From assembly GCA_016706595.1 (NCBI GenBank), contig JADJJH010000002.1:496001-560000 (forward strand): 64,000 nucleotides of DNA. Reading direction: 5' to 3'. A model generated the notes under the pieces. The model saw only the letters and a program-made list of their open reading frames with translations. It was not told the origin of the DNA and ran no database searches. Shown here in pieces: positions 53,657 through 62,527 of the stretch (within the stretch, counting starts at the first letter, position 1; every line of letters begins with the position of its first letter). A program made the translations under genes and the position numbers. Origin of the DNA: Bacteroidota bacterium (lineage in GTDB: Bacteria; Bacteroidota; Bacteroidia; Chitinophagales; Chitinophagaceae).

Positions 53657-55630
53657 ATGAAGACATTACTACTTACACTTTTTATTGTTAGCGCTCTAGT
53701 TTCTGGATATAGTCAAGGCATAAAACCATGTGCCGAAACGAAATTAATGGCACATAGTAAACCTATTAAAAAAAGCAGGGCTGGTTCGTACGACAATTCA
53801 TTGATGAGCAAATATGATGTTCATTTTTATTTTTTAGATCTCAACATCGAACGTAATAGTACGGTAATTAGTGGTGCTACAACCATAGGCCTTGGAGTAA
53901 GTGCACTTACCTTAGACACTTTTTGTTTTGAATTAAATAGCAACCTTAGCATTGATAGTATAGTATACGATAATCAAATACTAAGTTTTAATCGTGTGGG
54001 CTCCATTGTGTACACGCATTTTGCAAGTGCCTTGGTGCAAAATACCAATGCGGACATCAAAATTTATTACAATGGCGATGCCTCTGTTACCGGAGCCGGC
54101 GCAATTGGTGACGGCTTTAGTACGGGTGTTTCTTCTTCATGGGGCAATAGGGCCACTTGGAGTTTAAGCGAACCCTATAGTGCATACGAATGGTTTCCCT
54201 GCAAGCAATTTTTGCAAGATAAATGTGATAGCGTATGGGTTTTTGTAACTACCGACAAAGCAAACAAAGTAGGTTCAAATGGGTTATTGGAAGGTGTAGA
54301 TTCTTTATTGCCAAATAATAAATCAAGATATAGATGGAAGTCGCATTATATCACAGATTATTATTTAATATCGGTTGCCGTTGCGAAGTATGTTGATTAT
54401 ACAATTTATGCTTATCCGGCAGCCATGTTAGGCGACTCAATACCCATAGTGAATTATGTTTACGATAATCCTTCCACGCTTACCACTTTTAAACCGCGAA
54501 TTGATAGTATGCCTATGGTGCTAGAATATTATTCAGAACTGTTTGGATTGTATCCTTTTGCCGATGAAAAGTATGGACATTGTATGGCGCCGTTTGGTGG
54601 TGGGATGGAACATCAAACCATGACGAGTATTGGTAACTTAGGGAGTTTTGCTACTAATAGTCATGAGCTAATGCATCAATGGTTTGGCGATCATGTTACT
54701 TGTAAAACTTGGAAGGATATATTTATTAATGAAGGTTTCGCATCCTACGGGGAATACCTTGCTTATGAAGAATTTAGAAGTTTGGCTGCTGCCCAAAACT
54801 TAATGCAAGATGTTCACGACAATGTATTATTAGATTCAAATGCGATGGTGTATTTTACAGACACAACCAATGTGGGTAGAATTTTTAGTTCACGTTTAAC
54901 TTACGATAAGGGAAATGCCGTTATTCACACCTTGCGTTTTGTTTTAGGCGATAGTTTATTTTTTCTTGGCTTAAAAGAATTTCAACAAAATTTTTCCTTT
55001 AGTACCGCTAGTATTAATGACTTAAAACTTTCATTAGAAGCATCGACCGGTAAAAATTTGAATGATTATTTTTCGCAATGGTTATTTGGCGAAGGTTATC
55101 CGGTTTTTTCAGCAGAGTATGCCTCCGATGGTAACCATTTATTTTTAAAAGTATCACATATTACTTCTTCGTTGAACACTACGTTATTTAAAACGCCACT
55201 TGAAATTAAATGCTCAACCACAAGCGGTGATACAACGATTACAATAGATATCACGCAAAATACAAATTCATTTATGTTGCCTTCAGGAAGAAATTATACT
55301 AACCTAAGTATTGATCCTAATAATTGGCTGTTAAATAAAGTGGGTTCAATTACAAAAAATCCTGCACTCATTCCAACCATGATTTCTAGTATTTCGCTCG
55401 AACAAAGTATTGAAGTTTATCCTAATCCAACGCAAGACAATTTGCAAATTCATTATACTTCAAGTAATCAAGCAACTTATGTTCTGCGCGATTTGAATGG
55501 AAAGGAACTTTTTCAAGGTAACCTTGAATTCATGACAACACTTAATTTAAGTGGCTTGTCTGCAGGTGTATATGTTCTTACCATAGCCAGCTCGGAAGGG
55601 AATTTACTTAGGAAAATAGTTAAGCATTAA
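53657..55630 (+). CDS. M1-family aminopeptidase with T9SS sorting domain
   Basis: This 657-residue secreted zinc peptidase has a signal peptide at about 1-20. It carries HELMHQW with His336, Glu337 and His340, and the third ligand Glu359 in INEGFASYGEYLAYEEF, spaced as in M1 enzymes. GGGMEHQTM, the counterpart of GxMEN, lies about 20 residues before the zinc site. A C-terminal T9SS domain (VYPNPTQDNLQIHY to RKIVKH) directs it to the surface. The ATG at 53657 is preferred over 53624, since it begins the signal peptide (MKTLLLTLFI). Confidence 0.92.
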   Translation: MKTLLLTLFIVSALVSGYSQGIKPCAETKLMAHSKPIKKSRAGSYDNSLMSKYDVHFYFLDLNIERNSTVISGATTIGLGVSALTLDTFCFELNSNLSIDSIVYDNQILSFNRVGSIVYTHFASALVQNTNADIKIYYNGDASVTGAGAIGDGFSTGVSSSWGNRATWSLSEPYSAYEWFPCKQFLQDKCDSVWVFVTTDKANKVGSNGLLEGVDSLLPNNKSRYRWKSHYITDYYLISVAVAKYVDYTIYAYPAAMLGDSIPIVNYVYDNPSTLTTFKPRIDSMPMVLEYYSELFGLYPFADEKYGHCMAPFGGGMEHQTMTSIGNLGSFATNSHELMHQWFGDHVTCKTWKDIFINEGFASYGEYLAYEEFRSLAAAQNLMQDVHDNVLLDSNAMVYFTDTTNVGRIFSSRLTYDKGNAVIHTLRFVLGDSLFFLGLKEFQQNFSFSTASINDLKLSLEASTGKNLNDYFSQWLFGEGYPVFSAEYASDGNHLFLKVSHITSSLNTTLFKTPLEIKCSTTSGDTTITIDITQNTNSFMLPSGRNYTNLSIDPNNWLLNKVGSITKNPALIPTMISSISLEQSIEVYPNPTQDNLQIHYTSSNQATYVLRDLNGKELFQGNLEFMTTLNLSGLSAGVYVLTIASSEGNLLRKIVKH

Positions 55631-55695
55631 GGATTTGTTGAAATGTGATGAGCTTTGCCTAATCATAATAGTCATAATGATATACTTCAGTGGCC

Positions 55696-56925
55696 TTATT
55701 TTGGCTCAACAATTTTACTAACCCTATACATTAAGAAAATGGTTACTAGCATAATGCTTGAGGCTATCATAGCCAAAGTATTATAATGTTGCAAGGGGGC
55801 AAATCTATCATTTTGAACGATTACTAAACCAGCCAGCATGGCTCCAAATCCACCTGCCATTTGTTGCAAAGATGAATTAATACTCATAAATGCACCGCGG
55901 TCTTGTGGACTTGGAATGGCAGATGTAAGTGCCATAGAAGGTATCATGCGACTCATGATAAATAGCATCATTAAAACATTGGTAAGTAGTACGATGGGAA
56001 ACGGAGTTGCTGAAAATTGCGCATAGATATTAATTACTATCACAGCGAGAATGGTAGCCAATGTAAAAATTCTAAACTTGCTCACTTTGTCACTCAATCT
56101 ACCAATGATAGGCATTACAATTAAAGTTGCAAGTCCGGTAACCATAAATAAAACAGGGAGTTGCTCATTCGTAATTTTCAAATTGTTGATAGCAAACGCA
56201 CTCCCAAAAGGCATCATCATAAATCCCCCTATGGAAAGTAATGCTGTGGTGATAAATCCGGCTCGATAATTTTTTTGTGCCAGGGTGTGCCATAAATGTT
56301 GTACGGCGGTTTTATCAGTTTGCATTTCAAGATGTTTAGCAATTGGGTTGATTTTGAAGGCAATAATTATAGCAATGAGCCCAGCCATTATCGCTATCCA
56401 CAAAAATGGAATATGCCAACCAAATGAATTCGCAATGTATAGTCCAATGGGTATGCCTAATACCTGACTTGCACCAAATCCCATTTGCAAGAAGCCCATT
56501 ACTTTGCCTCGTTGTTGTAAACTAAAAATATCGGCAACGATAGCCATCGAGATTGACCCGATGACACCACCAAATATTCCGGTAACAATACGTGCAATTA
56601 ATAAAATATGATAACTAGGTGCCAACGCGCAAAAGAGGGTGCCTATGGCAAATCCAATGTAGAAGAATAACAAGAGTTTTTTCCGATCGAATTTATCGGC
56701 AAACCCTGCAGTAAGAAGTCCTGAAATGCCTGCACTAAACGCATAGGCTGAAACCGAAAGTCCAAATTGAGAGGTAGTAATATTCAATGATTTCATCATG
56801 ATATCTCCTAATGGCGACATGACCATAAAGTCGAGCACTACTGTAAATTGAGTGATGGCTAAAATGAAAATGACAAGTTTTTGGTAGTGTGTAAAATCTG
56901 CAGACGTTTGTGATTGTTGATTCAT
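55696..56925 (-). CDS. MFS transporter
   Basis: A 409-residue transporter with 12 hydrophobic segments. The MFS motif A-like loop is DKFDRKKLLLFF between segments 2 and 3; a second loop, GRLSDKVSKFRIFT, sits between 8 and 9. The first segment VIFILAITQFTVVLDFMVMSPLGD is typical of drug/H+ antiporters of the 12-segment group. The substrate cannot be inferred. A perfect -7 element is seen upstream on the minus strand. The gene stands alone. Confidence 0.9.
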   Translation of the reverse strand: MNQQSQTSADFTHYQKLVIFILAITQFTVVLDFMVMSPLGDIMMKSLNITTSQFGLSVSAYAFSAGISGLLTAGFADKFDRKKLLLFFYIGFAIGTLFCALAPSYHILLIARIVTGIFGGVIGSISMAIVADIFSLQQRGKVMGFLQMGFGASQVLGIPIGLYIANSFGWHIPFLWIAIMAGLIAIIIAFKINPIAKHLEMQTDKTAVQHLWHTLAQKNYRAGFITTALLSIGGFMMMPFGSAFAINNLKITNEQLPVLFMVTGLATLIVMPIIGRLSDKVSKFRIFTLATILAVIVINIYAQFSATPFPIVLLTNVLMMLFIMSRMIPSMALTSAIPSPQDRGAFMSINSSLQQMAGGFGAMLAGLVIVQNDRFAPLQHYNTLAMIASSIMLVTIFLMYRVSKIVEPK

Positions 56926-56960
56926 ACTTTTGGTTTACACCTAATTGATAATAGTCGTGG

Positions 56961-56968
56961 CAAACATA
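56961..56968 (-). promoter_or_regulatory. Promoter -7 element of the MFS gene
   Basis: On the minus strand TATGTTTG, a perfect TAnnTTTG match, lies 35 bases before the ATG at 56925. Confidence 0.5.
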
Positions 56969-57176
56969 AAATATTACAAGTGAATGTTCGCTGAATATAT
57001 TTAAAAATATTTAGTATCGATACACTAGTCGGTTTCACATGCAGATTGTACTCTGAAAATCCATTAAGATCTCTGACAACCAAACTGAATTGCGCGCTCT
57101 TTTCATAGCCAGCAAAAAAGTGTCTATGTGTGAAATGATATGAATGGCAGGCATGTCATTATTTTATTGTTTAAAA

Positions 57177-58850
57177 TTATACAGTAAGCTCCTCAAATTG
57201 TTCAGCTTCTTTTTCATCTAGTAATAAATCTTTGATGGCCAATATCATGGCTCTATTAGAAGTGAAGAGTTCTCTGTTAAAAAGAATGATAGTAGTTGTG
57301 TCGATACCTGCAAGCGTACTATGATGTGCGTCATTATAAAAATTGTCTAAGGTGACGTGGTATTGATTTTGTATTTCATTGTAGGCTGTGTGGAGTTTAT
57401 TGGAACTATATTTATCATGCTTTTCAATGATTGCATTGAGCGTTTTATAAAAACTTTCTGTTTGATTTTTAAGTGCAATAAATAATTTAAATTTTATATT
57501 TTTCGAAGATCGAACCAAATTAGAAATATTACTTTTTATATCCTTCAGGCTTTTTACAGCATACATTGAACTTCTCACTGAAGAAACGAATTGGTTTAGT
57601 TCTTGGTAGTCATCTTCTTTTAGTTTAGATCTGAGGGCGATATAAAATAATTGCAATTCACCCTGTAAGAGTTTTAGAAACTCATATTTTTCTTCAAGGG
57701 TTTTTACATGAAATTTTTTACTAGCATTGATGCGGTTGATATCCTGCGAGCTTTGCAGCCAACTTGTTTCAATGTCAAGTTGTTCTAAGTTAATCAACAT
57801 TGAGTTATGAAGAAAGTAGGCGGCCTCGAGTTTGAATAAGTGCAGTGAAGTTTGCGTTTCTGAAATGTTAGCATTGCAAATGTAGGCGGCGGTAGTGGCA
57901 TCGGTATCTTTAAAAAATCTTTCGAGAAATCTTACAAATGGATTCAAGAGTGGGAGAAATACTAAAATGCTGCATAAATTTATTAAACTCGAAAAAGTGA
58001 CGAGTGCAATGAGCGGGTTGCTTATTTTAAAAATGTTAGTGATTACATGTAGGATAGGTTTGAGAAATACGAAAGCAAAGCCGGTAAGTGCAATATTGAA
58101 TAGTAAATTTCCAAGCACCACTCTTTTTTTTGAAGCCGTTCCGCCAATGCCGCTAAGCATAAGTTTTATGGTAGTGCCTGTTTCAGAGCCTAGTACAATC
58201 ACTGCGGCAATTTGAAAATCTATGGCACTGGTATGCAAAGCAGTAAGGGTAAGTGCCATGGTCACAGAACTAGATTGCACTAATAAAGTAATTATAAAGC
58301 CAATCACAAGAAAGGCAATTAATGGCAAATCGGCGTATTGAGTAAAATCGAAATTTTTTACTTGCCCTTCCATAGCGGTTTTCATAAATGAAAGCCCAAT
58401 AAATAACAAGCCAAATCCAAATAAAAAATAAGAGATATATTTTATTGATTGTCGTTTTCCAAACAGGATGAGAAGCAAGCCGCCAATAAAAATGGATGGA
58501 TAAGCGATAACTTCAATGTTGATTTTGAACCCTATTGTAGCAACCAACCAACTATCGATAGTTGTACCTAGGTTAGCGCCAAGAATTATAGCGAAGGCAT
58601 TTTTCATGGTAAAAACGCCGGCACCTACAAAGGCCAATACCATGAGCGAAACCATAGAGCTACTTTGCAATATACTGGTAACGATGGCGCCACCGGTTAC
58701 CGCACCCAAAGCATTTTTTGATATTCGTTGAAGAAAGATTTTAAAGTTTCGCCCAGAAAGATTTTTCAATGATTCCTCCAACAGATACATAGCAAAAAGA
58801 AACAAACCAATTCCGGCACTGAGTTTAAGTATGAGAATTAAAATTTCCAT
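57177..58850 (-). CDS. Na/Pi cotransporter family protein with PhoU-like tail
   Basis: This 557-residue protein has an N-terminal membrane half with two inverted QSSS-type repeats: VTSILQSSSMVSLMVLAFVGAG near residue 60 and LLVQSSSVTMALTLTALHTSA near 185, the family signature of NptA/SLC34-like transporters. The C-terminal half (about 350-545) is helical with PhoU-like character. It should move phosphate with sodium, but the bacterial members are not always phosphate carriers. No pho genes are next to it. Confidence 0.9.
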   Translation of the reverse strand: MEILILILKLSAGIGLFLFAMYLLEESLKNLSGRNFKIFLQRISKNALGAVTGGAIVTSILQSSSMVSLMVLAFVGAGVFTMKNAFAIILGANLGTTIDSWLVATIGFKINIEVIAYPSIFIGGLLLILFGKRQSIKYISYFLFGFGLLFIGLSFMKTAMEGQVKNFDFTQYADLPLIAFLVIGFIITLLVQSSSVTMALTLTALHTSAIDFQIAAVIVLGSETGTTIKLMLSGIGGTASKKRVVLGNLLFNIALTGFAFVFLKPILHVITNIFKISNPLIALVTFSSLINLCSILVFLPLLNPFVRFLERFFKDTDATTAAYICNANISETQTSLHLFKLEAAYFLHNSMLINLEQLDIETSWLQSSQDINRINASKKFHVKTLEEKYEFLKLLQGELQLFYIALRSKLKEDDYQELNQFVSSVRSSMYAVKSLKDIKSNISNLVRSSKNIKFKLFIALKNQTESFYKTLNAIIEKHDKYSSNKLHTAYNEIQNQYHVTLDNFYNDAHHSTLAGIDTTTIILFNRELFTSNRAMILAIKDLLLDEKEAEQFEELTV

Positions 58851-59244
58851 AGTTATAAAAATAGGTTTATTTTATTATATAGCTTTTCTAACTTGGATAG
58901 AGGGTGTTCATGAATTCTTTATGCGCTCACCAATCTAATTTTAGGATTGAATTGATTTCATGAACAGCCATGTTAAATTCACTGCTTAATTTTGATTTTA
59001 GAATTGTAATGAATTTATTTTTCATCAAGAATTTCTATGGTTATCTATTCGTCTATCGGTTTCACATTGACGGTATTGTTACCATGAAAAATGAGTGAGT
59101 ACTATTTTCATGGCAAAAAAGGCAGTAGCAAACGCCACTATGGTGTTAGTTATTCACTCGACTGATGTTTGCTGGCATTGTCATGCCTAAACAATAAAAA
59201 ATGCTAGTAATCTTAGTGTAAATCCTGTAAGTGTTATTAGATTT
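58851..59244. other. Intergenic region with an inverted repeat
   Basis: This 394-base gap upstream of the Na/Pi gene and downstream of the small basic gene has no gene I can support. CCATGAAAA (59082-59090) and TTTTCATGG (59105-59113) form a perfect inverted repeat. No clear T run follows on either strand, so it may be an operator or hairpin of unknown role. Confidence 0.5.
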
Positions 59245-59469
59245 TTAGCTAGCCATATTCAGACCTTTTGCTTTAAAGACCTTTTTAATTTGTTTATCAG
59301 ATTTTTTTACAATTTTTTTAATGGCTTTATTTACGACCTTTTGAATTTTAGCGCTCAATTCAGACTGATCTTCTTTTAAAACTTTATGTATTGCGGTCAT
59401 AAGTTTCTCTTTCAAAGTTTTTGCAGGAACAGTTTTTGCAGGAACAGGTTTTAGTAATTTCTTTTGCAT
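59245..59469 (-). CDS. Small lysine-rich protein, 74 residues
   Basis: The protein has about one third Lys. After KPVPAKTVPAKTLKEK, which contains a duplicated VPAKT, it is predicted helical (LMTAIHKVLKEDQSELSAKIQKVVNKAIKKIVKKSDKQIKKVF). I do not recognise a family. The gap to the OsmC gene is seven bases, so it is co-transcribed and its reading frame is likely real. The charge suggests binding to nucleic acid or membrane. It belongs to the SDR-OsmC-basic protein group. Confidence 0.6.
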   Translation of the reverse strand: MQKKLLKPVPAKTVPAKTLKEKLMTAIHKVLKEDQSELSAKIQKVVNKAIKKIVKKSDKQIKKVFKAKGLNMAS

Positions 59470-59476
59470 AATATAT

Positions 59477-59914
59477 TTATTTAGTTTTTATAATGGGCTC
59501 TAAAGTAATTTTAGTACTAATTGAATTTGCGATGGTACAAGCCTTTTCACTCATTTCGAGTAACTGTTTTGCTTTAGTTTCGTTTTGCGTTATTGGAATG
59601 ATCAGCGTTGGTTTTAAAACAATTTCTGTAACTAAGAATTTGCCATTTAATTTTTCAATTTTCCCAATAGCATTACATTCAAAGCTCACGAATTTGAATT
59701 TTGAGTTACTGGCCACCATCAAAAATGTTGACATTAAGCAAGAGTTTACAGCAGCAACAAATAAATGTCCAGGCGTCCATTTTTCTTTTGTTCCATTTTC
59801 AAATTCTGGAGGTGTAACTACTTCAATTTTACTAGCAACGGTTGGCGAACTTAAAATTCCTTGTGTGGCGGTATCCCAAAGTAAATTGACTTCGTAATAG
59901 TGAGCAACTTTCAT
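59477..59914 (-). CDS. OsmC-family protein
   Basis: This 145-residue protein has both conserved Cys of the OsmC/Ohr fold: one in AAVNSCLMSTFLM near residue 57, one in SEKACTIANSIS near residue 128. FENGTKEKWTPGHLFVAA is the typical lead. The family reduces organic hydroperoxides with thiols. Which OsmC subgroup is unclear. It lies 58 bases after the SDR gene and seven bases before the small basic gene, so the three look like one operon. Confidence 0.9.
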   Translation of the reverse strand: MKVAHYYEVNLLWDTATQGILSSPTVASKIEVVTPPEFENGTKEKWTPGHLFVAAVNSCLMSTFLMVASNSKFKFVSFECNAIGKIEKLNGKFLVTEIVLKPTLIIPITQNETKAKQLLEMSEKACTIANSISTKITLEPIIKTK

Positions 59915-59972
59915 GATGGTAGATTTTAAATTTTATGATGGATTTTAATGTAATCATGCACACAGCAGAGTG

Positions 59973-60734
59973 TTATTGAGCCGACATACCCCCATCAATT
60001 ACCTGCGTTGTGCCGGTAATAAATTGGCTATCGTCGCTAGCAAGAAATAAAACTAATTGGGCAATTTCAATGGGTTCTGCATATCGCCCTAAAGGAATAT
60101 CAGTTTCAAATTGTTTTTTTACATCCTCGCTATGTCCAGCAGAGGCACCTTCTTCAATAGATCGCATCATCCTATTGTTTACAGGTGATGGATGAACAGA
60201 ATTCACTCGAATTTTAAGAGGGGCGGCCTCAATAGCCGTTGTTCTCATAATGCCTACAACGGCATGCTTACTGGTTACATAGGCACTTAAATTAGCAAAT
60301 CCCATAAAGCCTGCAACAGACGAAGTCATGATAATACTTCCACCTTGATTCATATTCGGAATTACATATTTATTGCCAAGCCAAATTCCTTTTACGTTTA
60401 CAGAAATTACCTTGTCAAAAATATCTTCGGGATAATCGACGATTGGTTTCACTACCCCTTCGATGCCCGCATTATTAAAAAAGACATCAATTTTGCCGAA
60501 CCATTTTACGGTTTGATGTATATATGCTTGCACTTCTAAAGATTGAGAAACATCGGCAACAAAATACTTTACATGGTCACTATCGAGTTCTAAAATTGCT
60601 TTTTTTAATTCATCTTCAGAAAGGTCAACTAGCACAACTTTGGCGCCTTCTGTCAAGAATAATTTGGCAGTTATTTTTCCAATGCTACCCGAGCCACCGG
60701 TTATGATGGCTACTTTGTTTTCTAACTTCTTCAT
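59973..60734 (-). CDS. Short-chain dehydrogenase/reductase
   Basis: This 253-residue NAD(P)-dependent enzyme has TGGSGSIGK at residues 12-20 as the dinucleotide motif, NNAGIEG near 90, the active-site Ser in SSVAGFMG and Tyr-x-x-x-Lys in AYVTSKHA near 155. VHPSPVNNRM and TGTTQVIDGGMSAQ complete the classical SDR pattern. An acidic residue at the end of the second strand (LVDLSED) favours NAD over NADP. The substrate is unknown. It leads the SDR-OsmC-basic protein group; a stress role is inference. Confidence 0.92.
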   Translation of the reverse strand: MKKLENKVAIITGGSGSIGKITAKLFLTEGAKVVLVDLSEDELKKAILELDSDHVKYFVADVSQSLEVQAYIHQTVKWFGKIDVFFNNAGIEGVVKPIVDYPEDIFDKVISVNVKGIWLGNKYVIPNMNQGGSIIMTSSVAGFMGFANLSAYVTSKHAVVGIMRTTAIEAAPLKIRVNSVHPSPVNNRMMRSIEEGASAGHSEDVKKQFETDIPLGRYAEPIEIAQLVLFLASDDSQFITGTTQVIDGGMSAQ

Positions 60735-61032
60735 GTTGAATTTTGTTTATAGGATGAGGGTATTTTGTAAGCATAATGTTCTTGTATTAACCCGATTGCT
60801 GAGTAAAGTTGAATTGTATTTTTTAGAAATAATTAAATCGAAATTGAATTTCCATCACTACACAAAGGTGATCAATATTGTCATATAGAACTTTACATCA
60901 TTATGCTTTTGATTTATATAATAGCATGGATAAATCAATTGAAATTTATTCTATTTGAGAAGATTTTAGTTGGATGGCAGAGGTCGTACCTCCATCGCTA
61001 TACACCACCCTGAAGTGATATGCCAATGAAAA
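60735..61032. other. Intergenic stretch before the tmRNA terminator
   Basis: About 300 AT-rich bases separate the SDR start from the tmRNA terminator. I see no gene, repeat or RNA structure in it, and no clear SDR promoter element. Confidence 0.4.
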
Positions 61033-61063
61033 ACGCCATAAAGAGAAAAAATCTTTATGGCGT
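61028..61063 (-). terminator. Rho-independent terminator of the tmRNA gene
   Basis: ACGCCATAAAGA (61033-61044) pairs perfectly over twelve bases with TCTTTATGGCGT (61052-61063). On the minus strand it is followed by a T run. It begins 12 bases after the mature tmRNA 3' end. Confidence 0.88.
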
Positions 61064-61074
61064 ATCTACTTAAA

Positions 61075-61443
61075 GGTGGAGCCGAGGGGAGTCGAACCCC
61101 TGTCCAAACATATTCTGCAAAAGCTTTCTACATGTTTATTTCTGCATTCATTGTCGGGAGAAAACCGGAGCAGAACAAACCAATTTTCACCTTAGTTGAA
61201 TAAATCTTAAGTAAAGGTCACAACATTGCTTTACAGCAACTCATATTCTCTGGTGAAGGCGCGGCAACGTAGGTTATGAATCTACCCGAAATGCAGGACC
61301 TGTAAATGGGTGCTTAAATTAAGCAGCCATTGCGAAAGATGTTTCGCCGTGTATATTTTGAATCTTCAGATTAACGTGCTAATAATCCAACGCACGACAT
61401 GCTTACACTCTCAAAGATCTATGCTGTCAAAACCGGGCGGCCC
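61075..61443 (-). ncRNA. ssrA: Transfer-messenger RNA
   Basis: This RNA rescues stalled ribosomes. The 5' end reads GGGCCGCCCGGTTTTGACAGC and the 3' end carries the T-arm GGGGTTCGACTCCCC followed by CGGCTCCACC, which pairs with the 5' end to form the acceptor stem. The final A of CCA is not encoded. The tag frame, from the resume codon GGC at 61348 to the TAA at 61319, encodes GETSFAMAA, close to the GExxxALAA tags of other Bacteroidota. Ends are placed by the acceptor stem and may be off by one base. The size, about 369 bases, is normal. Confidence 0.94.
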
Positions 61444-61444
61444 T

Positions 61445-61535
61445 TTTTAGGAGTTAGGTATCTGGTGTTAGATGTTGGGGGTATCTGTGATCTCCTGACA
61501 ACTAACATCTAACATCTGACATCTAAGCAAAAATA
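61445..61535 (-). promoter_or_regulatory. tmRNA promoter and precursor leader with inverted repeats
   Basis: On the minus strand TATTTTTG (61535-61528) is a perfect -7 element about 85 bases before the mature tmRNA 5' end. The leader between them holds short ACATCTRA tandem copies (about 61503-61526) and a complementary TTAGATGTT (about 61464-61473) that can fold into a hairpin, possibly for 5' processing. Confidence 0.5.
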
Positions 61536-61564
61536 CATTTATTTGCAGGATAAAAATTTATTAA

Positions 61565-61843
61565 ATGGAATTTCGTATTGCACCTATGATCATGGCTTGC
61601 TTGAATTTAATTTTAATTCTTTTTGTAAACCCTGATATCAATTCAAGTATTCCGTTACATTCGGTAAGCAGCTACCCCAAGATATTAATTCCATTCATGG
61701 TTATTTTTGCGATGTCGGTTGGGGCGTTTCTTCGTCATTCGTATTATTCAAAAACTTTCAAAATTGTCTTTTTTAGTATTCAAGCGCTAAATATTGCACT
61801 TGCCATGTATTATGTGTATTCTATTTGGCGGCAACATCTTTAG
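61565..61843 (+). CDS. Small membrane protein, 92 residues
   Basis: I do not recognise a family. The protein has three hydrophobic segments (about 5-22, 40-58 and 65-85) and few charged residues, so it is an inner-membrane protein. The frame begins with ATG MEFRIAPMIMACLN. It starts only 30 bases from the tmRNA promoter and reads away from it. A repeat-like sequence follows its stop. No partner is evident. Confidence 0.6.
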   Translation: MEFRIAPMIMACLNLILILFVNPDINSSIPLHSVSSYPKILIPFMVIFAMSVGAFLRHSYYSKTFKIVFFSIQALNIALAMYYVYSIWRQHL

Positions 61844-61881
61844 CCCTGATGTATTGTTTCAATTCTGTCTTTTGGGTTAAA

Positions 61882-62448
61882 TTAGTTTTGATCATTGGTA
61901 GTAGTAAGAAATTCTTTTAGGTTATATGGGTCTTCCTCTTCCTTTCCATTTAATTGAAGCCAATTGGGTTGTATACTGAGTTGGTGAATAAAGAGTATCA
62001 ATGTAATTATATGAAGGATTACATACACCAAACTGATTTGCAAATTTTGAATGAGCATTGAATGAGAAAGTATAGCGTAATTTTTTAAAAGATAGGCTAA
62101 CGCCAATACCCACTTGAAATAATCTAATTTGGTTTTGTCTCTTTTTTGGATGAAATGAAGGGTATATGCACATGCAATCACTACACTCGAGATGATAATA
62201 AAAATTCCCGCAAACGACCAATGTTGTAATTTAAAAATGAAACCTATCATTAAAAGCGATATCGACATAAAGAACACCTTGTTCCATATGGTTTTACGAA
62301 AAGTGCCTCTTCGATACATCCAAGCATAGGATAACAAAAAACTAAATCCTATAAAATTATCACCAATGCCCATTTGAAACACAAGCATCAACACAATGCC
62401 AATCGCCGCGCTGAAAATAATCCCTAACAAGTACACGATATTTTTCAT
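61882..62448 (-). CDS. Membrane protein with GldL-like FKxxHW motif
   Basis: This 188-residue protein has about six hydrophobic segments and a charged tail. LLMIGFIFKLQHWSFAGIFIIIS near residue 65 resembles the helix pair of GldL and its relatives, where FK..HW recurs. The rest does not match GldL (no long cytoplasmic coiled coil), so calling it GldL would be wrong. Many Bacteroidota have such uncharacterised proteins. It follows rnc on the same strand by 79 bases. Confidence 0.6.
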   Translation of the reverse strand: MKNIVYLLGIIFSAAIGIVLMLVFQMGIGDNFIGFSFLLSYAWMYRRGTFRKTIWNKVFFMSISLLMIGFIFKLQHWSFAGIFIIISSVVIACAYTLHFIQKRDKTKLDYFKWVLALAYLLKNYAILSHSMLIQNLQISLVYVILHIITLILFIHQLSIQPNWLQLNGKEEEDPYNLKEFLTTTNDQN

Positions 62449-62527
62449 GCGTTTTTATACATTGAATTTCATTAGTATTTGGCTTTTCAATCTTTCATTC
62501 AGTTATCAAGAATCGTTTGGCCTCATT

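Noticed and set aside
61922..62221. 99-codon ORF inside the membrane protein gene
   Set aside because: It is a different frame of the same strand within the 188-residue gene, which has the better coding character.
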